A stretch of 47,787 bases of DNA from a bacterium (GCA_028820935.1 JAPPHZ010000049.1:1-47787), one strand, 5' to 3'; numbered from the stretch's first letter, positions 1 to 9,400 are shown. Notes: a model not told the origin generated them from the sequence alone. Translations and numbers: made by a program.

Positions 1-2
1 AC

Positions 3-280
3 ATGGCCCACACAGCCCGAGCCGAGGGATGGGACCCCCTCGAGCTGTTGGTCAAGGTCCTCGCCGAAGAAGTCACCGCACGGGAAACACACGGCGGCCA
101 AAACCGCATCCGCGCGGCCCGATTCCCCCAGACAAAGACCCTCGACGACTTCGACTTCGCCCACCAACGGTCAGTGTCACGAGCCCAGATCGCGCATCTA
201 CACCAACTCGACTTCGTCCGCGAAGCCCACAACGTGATCTTCCTGGGCCCACCAGGCACCGGCAAAACACACCTCTCCAT
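3..280 (+). mobile_element. istB: IS21-family istB fragment (truncated at both ends)
   Basis: Encodes the early part of IstB, the AAA+ helper ATPase of IS21-family transposition. The reading frame opens about 30 residues inside a normal IstB. It shows the family's conserved run RIRAARFPQTKTLDDFDF, then DFAHQRS, and the Walker A stretch GPPGTGKTHLS. At about base 280 the similarity stops abruptly, right after Walker A. The next bases belong to the minus-strand relaxase gene. No IS terminus is visible at this junction, so this is not a clean insertion end. It may be a deletion, a recombination scar or an assembly join inside a repeated IS. A possible IS21-type end at the other edge of the window (47733 onward) has the same orientation, which would fit one IS copy broken by contig ends. 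Confidence 0.8.
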
Positions 281-3200
281 GAGTACGGGGTCTTTGTCGG
301 TGTAGGTGTCGGCGATGGCCCGGTGGCCGCGGATGCGTTGGTGGATGTCACCGCCGCCGAGGTGTTGTTGGATGTGGGGCCAGGGTTGTGGGAGTCCGTT
401 GCGCCAGTGCTGGAGGAGGGCGGCGGCGCTGAGACTGGCGGGGTCTTCGCCTGGGGGGAAGGTGACGACGGTGGTGGGGACATCGGCGTGGTGGGCTTGG
501 TCCAAGACTTTGCGCTGGGCATCCTGCCCGGATCCATCTCCGTCGAACGCTGCGATGAGGTGGTGGGCGCCGACGGCGAGGATACGGTGGAGGTGGGAGT
601 CGGTGAAGGCGGTCCCGCCGGTTGCGACCACGTTAGTGAGGCCAGCGCGGTGGGCGGCTATGGCGTCAGTGTAGCCCTCAACTATGGCGGCTGTTCCGCT
701 GTTGCGTATTTGGTGGGCGGATTCGGCTATGCCGTAGAGGGTTTCGGTTTTGCGGTAGAGGGAAGTGGTGCGGGTGTTGAGGTATTTAGGGGCCTTGGGG
801 TCGGTGTTGGTGGGGAGTTTGCGCCCGGCGAACCCGATCACGTCTCCGCCCAGGTTCCGGATGGGGAACACGACTCGGCCGCGGAGGACGTCGTAGGTTC
901 GCCCGGTTTTGCGGCTGATAGTAGCGACGCCGGAGGCGACGGCTGTGTCGTCGTCTTGGAGGGTGTTAGTTAGTCCTCTCCATTGGTCGGGCGCCCACCC
1001 GAGCTTCCACTTTTTCCGGTCGTCGGGTCCGATCCCCCGCTCGGTCAGGTATCGGCGGGCGTCTTCGGCGTGGGGTGAGTGGAGGAGTTGTTGGTGGTAC
1101 CAGTCGGCGCTACGGCGGAGCAGGGCTAGTTCGGGTTCGTGGCCGCGGGTATCGGCCCGCCCCGGTGGGGTAGGAGCGGGCAGGGGGATGGGTGGCAGGT
1201 TGGGCGGTTGCCGTGTGACGGCGGCTTGTTGTTGTTGGGTGGCTTGGGTCCAGGGAACCGGGACGGGTGCTGTGGGTGGTTGGGCTGCGCCGGCGATCAC
1301 CTGTGCGGTTTGGTGGTTGGCGTGGTGCCAGACGGCGGTGAGGCGGGCGGCTGTTGCGCCGTCTTCGATCCAGTCTGCTATAGCCTCGTACCAGTGCGCC
1401 CGGTCTGTAGCGGCGAGGTCCGCTCCGGCGGGGTTTGGGGGTAGTTGGGTGTGGAGGCGACTACGGGCGGCGTCCAGGGCTTCGAGGGTGGTTGCCCACC
1501 GCCGGGCACGTTGTGCTCTGAGGGTGGCCCGCACCGCCGATGCCCATTGTGTTTCGTCTTCGCTCAGTTGGTGGTGGCTGTGGGGGGTGAGGAGGTCACG
1601 GAGGGTGGGGTCGGCGACTGCGGCCATGAGAGCGACGGTGTGGTCGGCGGCTGGGCGGGCACCGACCCGGCGTGCGAGTTGGTAGCGGGCGACCAGGTCC
1701 AGGAGAGGACCTGGGTCGTCGAGAGGATGGGGGGCGGGCTGGTTGGCCCAGCTATCAGCCAGCGTCAGGAACGGCTCGAAGTGGTCAGCACCCCACGCAT
1801 CGGCGGCGGCTTGGACGGCGGGGTCGGGCGCGGGTTCCGCCACTGCTGGTGGTTTGTCCGCTTCGGCGACAGGATCCGGATCGGGGGTGGTGTCGTCGCC
1901 GCTGGGGGGTAGGTCGTCGGGATACAACCAGTCGTCGTGGTCGGCTACGGGTGGCCCGAATAGTGCCTCTAGGTCTTCGCCGTCCTCAAGGGCGGCCACG
2001 AGGATGTCCTCCCACTCCCGGGCGGCCTCGTCAGCGGCGGCCTGTTGGTCGAGCCACGCTTCGATATCGGAACTGACCCGAGCCTCGATACCTTCCCGAC
2101 TGGCTGTTGCTGCGGTCGCCTGCCCGAGCGAGGCTCCGCCGAGAACGGCGAGATCCGCAAGGGTGGGCATCGGTGTGGTGTGGGGGCTGTCTGCAATCTG
2201 TCCGAGATGCGCGGCGGCTACGTCAGCTGACACGAGTTGTGATCCTGCGGGCACGGTTAGGGGATGTGCGGAGCCGCGTTTGAGTACGGTTTCGATTATG
2301 TGATCGGGTGGTAGGTGGTCGGGTGGGGTGTCGGGGTCGTACTGTGCTTGGTCGGTGACGACCATTAGGTGGTTCTCGTGGCGGCCGCGGGTGAGCCCCA
2401 CATACAGCTGGGCGCGGCGGCTGTGGACGGTGATGGCGCACAGCGCGGCGTCGGTGGTGAGGGACTGGACACGGGTCTGTGTGGTGGCGTAGCCCAGGTC
2501 GAGGTGGTCGACTGCGTAGGAGGCGGGGAGGACGACCGTGACATCTTCGTGGGCGAGGCGACGGGCGGTCACAGGCCCCTCTTTGTCTGCTCCGGTGATA
2601 ACCCAGCGGTCGCCGTTGCGTACCCACTGCCCATCGGACGCGACGATGCGGCGGTTGTTGCGGCGGGTGGCCACCGTGTCTCCCACCCGGATAACACCGT
2701 TGCCGGCGCCCTGCACTCTGTGCCCGGTTTCGCCCGCCCGGTGGCGGCGGGCGGCGATCTCAGTGTTGATCTCCCCAACCAGGCTGAGAGTGGGGGCAGT
2801 GATGATCGTATCCAGCCCACGGCGTTCCTCCCACCACGCAGCGGCGAAGCCGGCCACTTCCGCTTCGGTGCTGTCATGGACGCGACCCCGCTTGTGGTGG
2901 TAGTCGAGCGCCGTCTTCTGGCCTTGGCGTAGCCCGATCGTGGCGCGGGCCTCGTCATGGTCCGAAAAGCGCCACAGCTCCGACAGCACCGCGGCGGGCA
3001 CCAGGTCAGGCCGATCAGACAGGGCGTGGAACACACCACCGGCGCCGACTGCTCCTTGCTGGGCGGTGTCACCGACGAGGATCATCCGCGCCCCGACCTG
3101 GGCGGCCCGCCCAGCCAATGCGGCGAGGGTGCGGGTGTCCAACTGTCCGGCTTCGTCCACGATCACCCACCCGCCTTGCGGTACCCGGTCGTCGGCTATC

Positions 3201-4867
3201 GCCGCTAGCGCGGCCGTCTCCGCCGCCACATCGAGGGCTTCGCCCAAGTTGGCGGCTGCGGTGGCGGTGGGTGCCACAGCGAGGACCTGGTCGCGGCCGA
3301 CCGCCCCAGCTACCCGGCCCAACATTGCGGTCTTGCCCGACCCGGCAGGGCCCAACACCAGCACCCCGTTGGTGTCCGCCTCGAGGATGGCTGCGACCGC
3401 GGCGGTCTGATCTGATCCAAGCCCATCGGTGTCCGCTTCGGCGCTGTCGGCGTCGGCTTCGCCAGCGAGCCATGACACGGCGGCTACTTCGGCTGCGGCC
3501 AAGCCGGGGGAGTACCAGCGCCCGTCCCGTTCCACCAGCTGGGCGGTGACCCGCTCCCAAAGGCCGGCGGCCAACTGCCCGAGAGTGGTCTGGGGGTCGA
3601 TGTCGCGGCCGTGGAGATCTGCGCTGGCGGACAGGGTGGCCCACACAGTCCGGAGAATGTCGGAACGAGTCAGCCCCCGAGACGCTGTACCCAACTGCTC
3701 CAACTGTGCCACGACCGCGGCGTCCACGGTGTCGGGAAGGCTGGGGGTGGGGTCGGCGACCAATACCTCGACGCGGTCGTATGGGCCGGGCTCCTGCCGG
3801 GGAGTAGAGCGTAGGCCTGCAGCGAGTGTTTCGGGGGTGACCCCGGCGGCTTCGGCTTCGTCCCGCCAGCGGGCATGGGGGTCGCCGTAGGTCTGTTTGG
3901 GGGTGCGAGTGTGACGCTTCGCCCGATCCCAGAGGTCGAGCCGCTCAGCCGGGGTGGGCTCCCGTTTGTGCTCAGCCTCGAAGGCGCGGACCTTGGCTTG
4001 GGCGACCTTGGCGATATCACGGTGGCGGGCGGACCACTCCGCCATCAGACCGTCCGGGCGTCCCGCCAGCTCGGCGTGCCAGTTGTCACCCACACGATCC
4101 CAAACCCAGCCCAACCGCTGCGACAACTCAGCCCGCAACACCGCCGCCCCCACCATCGCCGCCGCAGCCGCGTTCCGATACAACAAACGGCCGTCAAGGG
4201 TCCGCCACTTACCATCCTCACAGCGGACCCGGTTATGGACAATCAAATGCGCATGGACATGAGGATCACCGGCCCGGCTCGTCCAATGGTCGAAACGGGC
4301 GATGGTCGCCCCCTCAGGTACCTCCACCCGGACCACCCCGTTACGACCAGCACGGCTCGCAACAGCCTCCGACTGGAGGAACCCCACCACCGCCCCGGTA
4401 CTGACATCCCAAGCCGCTTCGATCTCCTTACGATCCGCGGCATCCGCCAGCGCCCACGCCGCGCTCACCGACTTCGGAGGCGAATACACCATGTCGAAAG
4501 CCGAGAACTTGCGCCGCCGGCGCACCACCCCCGCCCGATCAACGAAGGACCCGCCCGGCCGGTAACGGCGGCCCAACTGCTCCCCGCTCGAAGGGTCCAC
4601 CGCCGACAGCGACGCCGCCAACTGCTCGGGCGTTACCACCCCACCCTCAGTGACTCCCATCGCCCCGGCTGCGGCCCACCGCCCCGCCAGCTCGCCATGG
4701 TTGCCCGTGTAATACCCGACAGCCGGCGCGACACCCGATCCCGGGCCCGGGCTACTACCGGCCGCCGCCTGCCCTCCGCCGCCAACCGACCCGGCAGCTC
4801 CCGGCTGTTTCCGCCCGGTGTAGTAGGCGACGTGTTCGACCCCGACCTTGGCTATGTAAAGCGACAT
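281..4867 (-). CDS. MobF relaxase fused to RecD-like helicase and DnaG-type TOPRIM primase core (C-terminus truncated)
   Basis: Conjugative relaxase that should nick at oriT, unwind and lead the strand into the recipient. I translated the frame from ATG 4867 and found no stop to the window edge; plasmid-derived sequence runs to about residue 1529. Seen: a Tyr pair at Y15-Y16, the TrwC signature FDMVYSPPKSVS, and the three-His metal site PHVHAH (H203, H205, H207). The helicase follows, with Walker A GPAGSGKTAM (from residue 506), Walker B VIVDEAGQ (568) and a C-terminal YVGLTRGRHENH motif (822). After an acidic/proline linker comes a DnaG-like module: YLTERGI and KLGWAPDQW near residue 1275, EGYTDAI with E1397, and FDGD with D1442 and D1444. 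It has no zinc finger. Helicase fusion is standard for MobF; a TOPRIM primase core behind it is, to my knowledge, unusual. The start has a -10-like CATTAT seven bases upstream, suggesting a leaderless transcript. Confidence 0.9.
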
Positions 4868-4870
4868 GGC

Positions 4871-4910
4871 CGACATAATGCCCCACGACCCCCGAAACCC
4901 GGTCGCGCAT
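4871..4910 (-). promoter_or_regulatory. Relaxase promoter with site B element
   Basis: On the minus strand the element ATGCGCGACCGGGTTTCGG lies at 4892-4910, ending 24 bases before the relaxase ATG. A -10-like CATTAT follows at 4880-4875, with seven bases between it and the ATG. The same element, at the same distance from the ATG, precedes the transfer operon at 17022. Two site A palindromes (4919-4932, 4944-4957) sit immediately upstream. No consensus -35 is visible, so the site B core may stand in for it as an activator site. Confidence 0.55.
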
Positions 4911-4918
4911 CACGTACC

Positions 4919-5048
4919 GGGACATACGTCCCACCACCACCCTGGGACATACGTCCTCATTTCAATGAAAACTTGGCTACGCCCCTCAACCACAGTCCAC
5001 ACCCCCTGCGGGGACATGTGTCCTCTACCCCATTGGGACGTATGTCCC
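4919..5048. repeat. Cluster of four site A palindromes
   Basis: Four 14-bp near-perfect palindromes of the form GGGACATRYGTCCC lie at 4919-4932, 4944-4957, 5011-5024 and 5035-5048. They form two pairs, with 24-25 bp between the starts within a pair. Single-base variants (terminal T for C, or G for A at the centre) leave the arms intact. The inverted symmetry suggests a dimeric DNA-binding protein. The first pair lies just upstream of the relaxase promoter element. Related sites occur at 5310, 5553, 9613 and 47437. Confidence 0.8.
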
Positions 5049-5309
5049 CCTCCCCGCTCCCCCCGATGTCCCGTCCACCACCCGCCCGCTCCAGCTCATC
5101 CCCACCGACCACACCAACACCCTCCTCGCTGCCCACCCACACCCCCACCCTCCTCACCAGACACCGACAAAACCCCAGGTAAACGCCCCAAACGCCACCC
5201 GGCACCCGGACCGTGCCCAAGCAAGCAGGCCTCCCCCACCGCCCGCCGGCCACCCCTCTTCCACCCACACCACCCGGCCAGAACGCAAGTACTACCCCCA
5301 AGCCTGCAA

Positions 5310-5323
5310 AGGACATATGTCCC
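5310..5323. promoter_or_regulatory. Site A palindrome
   Basis: AGGACATATGTCCC, one mismatch from the perfect palindrome. A degenerate relative (CGGACACATGACCC) follows at 5342-5355. It stands between the two site A pairs and the first site B group. Confidence 0.65.
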
Positions 5324-5461
5324 CTAAGCCGGCGTGCGGCCCGGACACATGACCCCCACCACAACAGGGGCTCGCAGTTCGCCGCCTCGCCGCCGACCCC
5401 CCAACTGTCGCAGCCCAGGACGTCTGCCCACCGACGCGCCTGCAAAACCCCAGGTCAGAGG

Positions 5462-5517
5462 GATACGCGACCGCATGCGCGACCGGAAGCGCGACCGGTC
5501 GCGCATAAGCGCGACCG
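5462..5517. repeat. Site B iteron group 1
   Basis: Four copies of the core (G/A)CGCGACCG start at 5465, 5477, 5489 and 5509, so spacing is 12, 12 and 20 bp. The perfect palindrome CGCGACCGGTCGCG spans 5490-5503. The lead-in AGGTCAGAGGGAT is shared with the second group at 5675. Spacing differs from the three promoter arrays (22-22-20-22), so this group could serve another role such as replication initiation. Confidence 0.75.
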
Positions 5518-5552
5518 CGACCACCACTCCCCCTCCCCGGTGACGTAGCGCC

Positions 5553-5566
5553 GGGACACATGTCCC
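5553..5566. promoter_or_regulatory. Site A palindrome
   Basis: GGGACACATGTCCC, a perfect 14-bp palindrome with a centre variant. It lies between the two site B groups upstream of the primase-like gene. Confidence 0.7.
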
Positions 5567-5674
5567 ACTCTCCACAGCCGCCGGCCGCTCCTCGCTGGTT
5601 GGCCCGCAAGCCCCCTCGGCCTCTGTCGGAAGCGTCCGTCCTGTCTAACTGCTTGCGGGGGCCTAGGTCAGAGG

Positions 5675-5772
5675 GATGCGCGACCGCTCGGGGGGAGATG
5701 CGCGACCGCTCGGGGGGAGATGCGCGACCGGTCGCGGTTGAGCGCGACCCCAACGGGGTGGATCCGCGACCG
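5675..5772. repeat. Site B iteron array upstream of the primase-like gene
   Basis: Five iterons of the type GATGCGCGACCG. Cores start at 5678, 5700, 5722, 5742 and 5764, giving spacings of 22, 22, 20 and 22 bp. The third unit contains the palindrome CGCGACCGGTCGCG (5723-5736) followed by GTTGA before the fourth core. The last unit runs into GGGTTTCGG and then GGGTGGCAGTGT, the same order seen before the transfer operon. Unlike the relaxase and transfer operon, the start codon here lies about 66 bases further on, behind a ribosome binding site. Confidence 0.85.
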
Positions 5773-5838
5773 GGTTTCGGTAGGCGGGTGGCAGTGTGGG
5801 TACCGGAGCAAGGGACAACTGGGGCAGGAAGGATCAGC

Positions 5839-7098
5839 ATGGGTTCGAGAGCGGCGGCGCTGGTGCGGGAAGCGACCGATATCGTGTCGCTTTTCGAGGA
5901 GGTGACCGAGGTCACCCGCTCAGGCGCCGCCGCTGCGATGGCGCTCTGCCCCTTTCACTCCGACAAAGACACGCCTTCGCTGAGTATCAGCGCCGACAAG
6001 GGTGTGTACAACTGTTTCGGCTGTGGCGCTCGGGGCGACGCTCTGACCTTCGTCCAACAAGCGCACGGTGTGGGCTTCGCCGAGGCGCTGTCGATGCTGG
6101 CGGCGCGGGCGGGCATCGACCTGGGACCCCAGACGGCCCGCCAGTCTCGGGCGGCGCGGTTGGGCAACATCCGGTGGCAGGCAGCCGAGTTCTATCATGT
6201 GCTGCTCCGCGTGGACCCCACGGCGGCGCCGGCGCGGGGCTACCTCCGCCGTACCCACGGTTTCGGCTCGTCCGACGTGGTCGGCTTCACCGTAGGCTGG
6301 GCTCCGGCGGACCCGTCGGCGGTTACCAGCGCACTCCGGGATGCCGGCGTGTCCGGACGCGACATCGCCGCATCAGGGGTGGCCAACCTCGGCATGGGAC
6401 GGGCAGGCCGGGTGGTGTACCCGGTGGTGACCGGGCCGGATCGGGTGGCCGGTTTCGTCTCCGAAGACTCATCCGGGCGAACGTTCCCTCCGTCCCGTGG
6501 GTCCCGGTTGCTGTTCGGCATGGGCCAGGCACGGTCAGCGATAGCACGGGAGGGCACAACTGTCGTGGTCCCGGACGCGGCCGCGGTGATCGCCTGGCAC
6601 AGGGTCGGGGTAACGAACACCGTAGCGCCGGCCACGCCCCGCCTGAACACCGACCACCTCGCGACGCTGGCCCGGTTCGGCTTGAGGGCGGTGATCGTCC
6701 CACGGGACCCCGACAGCACCCGCGGACTGTTGGCCGACACGCCCACCGTTCGTGGTATCGACGTCTACATCGCAGAAGCTCTCAGCGTGGCCGGCCGCAA
6801 CCTCAGCCAGGCCGACGCTCTAGCCGCCGCAAGATCCGCAGTACCGATCTCCGAAGCCCGGCTAACCACCGCACTGTCCGGCTACCGAACGGCCGCCACG
6901 CCAACAACCCGGCGGGCCCTGCTCGCCAACGCCCGGCAACTCATCGAAGACGAGACGGACGAGCACACACGGTGGGAACTGGCGGCAGTCGCTTCCGGCA
7001 TTACCGGTTTGCCGCTCGAGCGCGTGATGGGGGCGGCGACGCTGCTCCCCCCAAAGGAGGCACAGCGCCCGCTCGCCCGGGCGGCACTGGCGCTGTGA
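5839..7098 (+). CDS. CHC2 zinc-finger primase-like protein with a TOPRIM lacking the catalytic Glu
   Basis: A 419-residue DnaG-like protein. The start at 5839 follows GGAAGG and places ATDIVSLFEEV, typical of a DnaG N-terminus, at residue 12. The zinc finger is complete: C37-x2-H40 and C59-x2-C62, in CPFHSDKDTPSLS and YNCFGCGARGDALTFV. A TOPRIM-N-like segment follows (YLRRTHGF, GFTVGWAPAD), then a degenerate TOPRIM. There the usual EGYxD is replaced by PDAAAV, so the catalytic Glu is gone, while a D-x-D survives as RDPD. Alone it may not prime. The minus-strand relaxase next door has the opposite set of parts, an intact TOPRIM without zinc finger, so the two may work together. It could instead be a replication accessory or DNA-binding regulator. 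Confidence 0.85.
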   Translation: MGSRAAALVREATDIVSLFEEVTEVTRSGAAAAMALCPFHSDKDTPSLSISADKGVYNCFGCGARGDALTFVQQAHGVGFAEALSMLAARAGIDLGPQTARQSRAARLGNIRWQAAEFYHVLLRVDPTAAPARGYLRRTHGFGSSDVVGFTVGWAPADPSAVTSALRDAGVSGRDIAASGVANLGMGRAGRVVYPVVTGPDRVAGFVSEDSSGRTFPPSRGSRLLFGMGQARSAIAREGTTVVVPDAAAVIAWHRVGVTNTVAPATPRLNTDHLATLARFGLRAVIVPRDPDSTRGLLADTPTVRGIDVYIAEALSVAGRNLSQADALAAARSAVPISEARLTTALSGYRTAATPTTRRALLANARQLIEDETDEHTRWELAAVASGITGLPLERVMGAATLLPPKEAQRPLARAALAL

Positions 7099-7101
7099 GA
7101 T

Positions 7102-7722
7102 GTGAGGTGCACCTTGCCCGTGCAGCCGCTCGAAGGCGCTCTTGCTGCCCGGGACGACCAGGAGCGGGGCTGGAACGTGCGGCTCTACGACACGACGGGA
7201 AGACAGGTCGGCGCCTCGGGCGGGTTCGCCACCGTGCACGAGGCAACGCACCTGGCACGTCTCGCTTCCTCGTTGGTGGGCCGCAACCACCCTCTCCGGG
7301 TCCACTTGGACGAGGACCCGCCCCAGCTGCCCGTGGAGGGGAGAACAACGGTGGTGTACCGGGAGCCGGCCCTGCGCCACGATCAGGGCTGGGAGATGAT
7401 CACTGCCCGACCCGACGTCGGGCAGGTGGTCCGTTCCCGGCCGGGGTCGGGCGCCAGTTCGTACAATTCGCTCTGCTTCATCGAGCCGGCCACATACGAC
7501 TGCCGGTACTCCTCCCCGGCTCCCAGTCGTCGACACGCTGGCGGTGGATGCCCCTGGTGCTCAGCAACCGCTACCACGCTCAGCGCCGAACGCAGCGGGC
7601 GGCGGTCAGGCCTCGGAGTTGAAGGGTGGCCGCTTTGCCTGGCACAGTCTCCGCCCATGCTACCTCTTCCTCGGCGGGCGGGATATCTTCGGTCGGGGCT
7701 GGCAGTGCCTCTGCCAGCTTGA
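7102..7722 (+). CDS. Hypothetical protein downstream of the primase-like gene
   Basis: A 206-codon frame beginning with GTG three bases after the primase stop, suggesting translational coupling. The first 130 residues look protein-like (LYDTTGRQVGASGGF, ATHLARLASSLVG, and a Cys pair in CPWC). The last 45 residues, past about 7580, read like non-coding sequence and overlap a better-looking minus-strand frame, so the natural C-terminus may have been lost where the decayed ParB region begins. No family recognised. Confidence 0.45.
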   Translation: MRCTLPVQPLEGALAARDDQERGWNVRLYDTTGRQVGASGGFATVHEATHLARLASSLVGRNHPLRVHLDEDPPQLPVEGRTTVVYREPALRHDQGWEMITARPDVGQVVRSRPGSGASSYNSLCFIEPATYDCRYSSPAPSRRHAGGGCPWCSATATTLSAERSGRRSGLGVEGWPLCLAQSPPMLPLPRRAGYLRSGLAVPLPA

Positions 7723-7792
7723 GGATCGGCTCTATTTCGAGGTGGTGGTACCCCCTGTCCTCGATCAGAACGAGCCACCAGCGGAGCGCCAC
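7580..7792 (-). CDS. Small hypothetical protein after the ParB remnant
   Basis: A 70-residue frame whose ATG overlaps the last 28 bases of the ParB-like remnant in another frame. The middle (IEPILKLAEALPAPTEDI, PPAEEEVAWAETVPG) has a plausible helical, acidic composition, but nothing recognisable. It overlaps the 3' end of the plus-strand frame from 7102, and only one of the two is likely to be real there. It may be a leftover of the decayed partition locus. Confidence 0.35.
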   Translation of the reverse strand: MALRWWLVLIEDRGYHHLEIEPILKLAEALPAPTEDIPPAEEEVAWAETVPGKAATLQLRGLTAARCVRR

Positions 7793-8700
7793 CGAGCGAG
7801 GTCCGCTATGTCGGCGCTATCGATGACCTGGCTGGGGAACATCCACGGTTCGAGCGGGTCCACGACCCCTTCGGGCACCAGCAGTAGTGGGTCATCGAGG
7901 TGTGGCCGCTGTAGCACGGAGCGGGCTTGCCGCCGTACCACCGCAGCGATCACCGCCTCGTCAGGTAGCGCGGTCAACCGGTCGGTCAGGCGCCGGGACT
8001 GTGCTTCCTTCTCCCGGTGCTTCGCCGCCCGGTCCTCCCGAACCTGGAGCGATCCTCGTCGGTCTCCGGGCGGGCTGAGCGGACCATCAGCGCGATTTCC
8101 ATCCTCGCCGTGGCGAGCATGGTCGCTGCAGACCGCGGTCTGTTCGATCTTCGTGAGGCCGCAGTGGCCGTTATGCAGGACGGCTGCATGGTATGGATCC
8201 GCGGAATGCTCTTCGTCCGGACGATCCAGAACAACCGCCGGTAGTACTCGCTGCCAGCCTGCCATAGGCGCTTTACCACGATCTTGACCACACCTCCCCG
8301 CCCGGCTTGTGGAGGATGTGCTCGATCCGCTCCGGCCGCGTCGGTGACGTCCTCGGCGTCCACATCCTGAGCCACGAGCTGCGACAGGGTGTAGGCGTAC
8401 TCGACGGTAAGCGTCCCTCAGAAGACCATTGTCTGACCTTCGTCGGGCAGGGTGAGGATCCGCAACCTGCGGGACGCATGGGCTCTCGAGCGGCCCACCC
8501 GCCGTGCTATCTCCGCCTGCGACCATCCAGCGTCTACCAGACTGCGGCATCCGCCTGCCTCCTCAACCAGGGTCTAGGTCAAGGCGTTGGAGTTCTCTGC
8601 CAGGGTGGCCCGCAGCCGCTCCGACGCGTCCGCGGCTGTGTGCACCGGCGCTGGCGGAGGCCTTCGGGGTCAGCTAGAGGCGGCGTGTTGCGCCGGACTG
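7765..8700 (-). pseudogene. ParB/KorB-like partition protein, decayed
   Basis: Reading the minus strand across frames gives a recognisable ParB-type protein. There is a run SERLRATLAENSNALT, then LVEEAGGCRSLVDA, then the helix-turn-helix GWSQAEIARRVGRSRAH and RILTLPDEGQ. Two in-frame stops are present, one after NALT and one after QTMVF. At least two frameshifts follow (around ERIEHILHKPGG and after YYRRLFWIVRT). The C-terminal part from REDRAAKHREKEAQ to the stop at 7765 is open again. ParB family members bind centromere sites and act with ParA; no parA is present in the window. The decay suggests the element lost or replaced this partition system. Confidence 0.7.
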
Positions 8701-8748
8701 CTAACGCGGCGAGGGGTGTCGTTACTCGGCTTGATCTGCTGTCAGGTT

Positions 8749-9400
8749 TCACGCCGCTTTGTGCTCTATCCGCACCGCGGCGTAGGTGCACCACACGTCC
8801 TCGTTTGGGGTAGCCAGTCCGTGGGGTAGGAGGCCCCTTGGCGGTGTTGGCCGCGGCGCTGACCGCTACCAGCCCGGCGGTGTCGTTGCGAAAGCCTCCA
8901 GGTCCGCTTCGTTCCACATGCGGGCGCCCGACTCCCAAGCCTCAACCAGGGGCACGAGGTGGTCGAATGCGCAGCTTGGCGACGTCGGGCTGCCCTAGGC
9001 ATCGCCGGGCGACCACCACTCCCATCACGACCCGGCACACCCGGGTCCGGATGCATGGTTGGCGTATGGCCGAGTCGCGTGTCAGCACCTATTGGAGAGA
9101 GTGGCATCCATCTCCGTCGCTGTCGCTCCAGTGTGGGAAACAGGTCCCGGTCGTAGCCTCCCCACACCTAAGCAGCTACGGCCAGCCGGGTCGAGTCCAC
9201 CAATTGCGCCTCGGGCGGCGGCGGTGGGGCGGTAGTCGCCGTGGCGAATGTGGTGGAGGTGGCTTCGGTGGTGAAGGAGGGAGGAGGTGCCGGCGCTATT
9301 GGAGTGAGTGTTGTCAGAGGCAACGACTCCGGGGCCGCGTCGGGCGCATCAGGAACTGTCGGGTAGGGAGCGGGCCGCCTCCAAGTGGCGCCGCACACCC
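8749..9400 (-). pseudogene. Secreted HNH endonuclease (DUF1524/GmrSD-like), decayed
   Basis: Across frames the minus strand spells a secreted actinobacterial HNH nuclease. A Pro/Thr linker (9168-9345, ending TRLAVAA) is followed by a stop, GYDRDLFP, a frameshift, HWSDSDGDGC, another stop, then FDHLVPLVEAWESGARMW, NDTAGLVAVSAAANTAKG, SYPTDWLP and NEDVWCTYAAVRIEHK. The DH of DHLVPL and the N...N pattern are the usual catalytic surroundings. At least three frameshifts and two stops make it non-functional. Such nucleases are generally exported, and may serve defence, nutrition or competition. Confidence 0.7.

Larger units (their letters stand above)
4868..5838. other. Divergent repeat-rich intergenic region, candidate origin and control locus
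   Basis: This 971-bp stretch separates the relaxase (minus) from the primase-like gene (plus). I see no convincing gene: the open frames here have compositions driven by C-rich runs and no family match I recognise. It holds six site A palindromes and two groups of site B iterons, the densest repeat content in the window. Iterons beside a primase gene suggest a replication origin. A position beside a relaxase gene suggests oriT. Neither function can be shown from sequence alone; no nic-site motif was recognised and there is no obvious AT-rich melting region. Confidence 0.5.

Noticed and set aside
3875-5182. Plus-strand frame opposite the relaxase N-terminus
   Set aside because: Antisense of the MobF domain; composition is His/Pro/Arg-rich and fits a shadow frame.
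4957-5445. Minus-strand 162-codon frame in the repeat region
   Set aside because: Runs through three site A palindromes, has Gly/Val/Trp bias from C-rich sequence, and matches nothing I know.
5462-5772. CRISPR array
   Set aside because: Repeat units are only about 12 bp with 8-10 bp gaps of related sequence; no unique spacers and no cas genes.
5796-7622. Long plus-strand frame of about 600 codons over the primase-like gene
   Set aside because: Arg/Gly/Pro-rich shadow of the true frame, which has the zinc finger and TOPRIM-like motifs.
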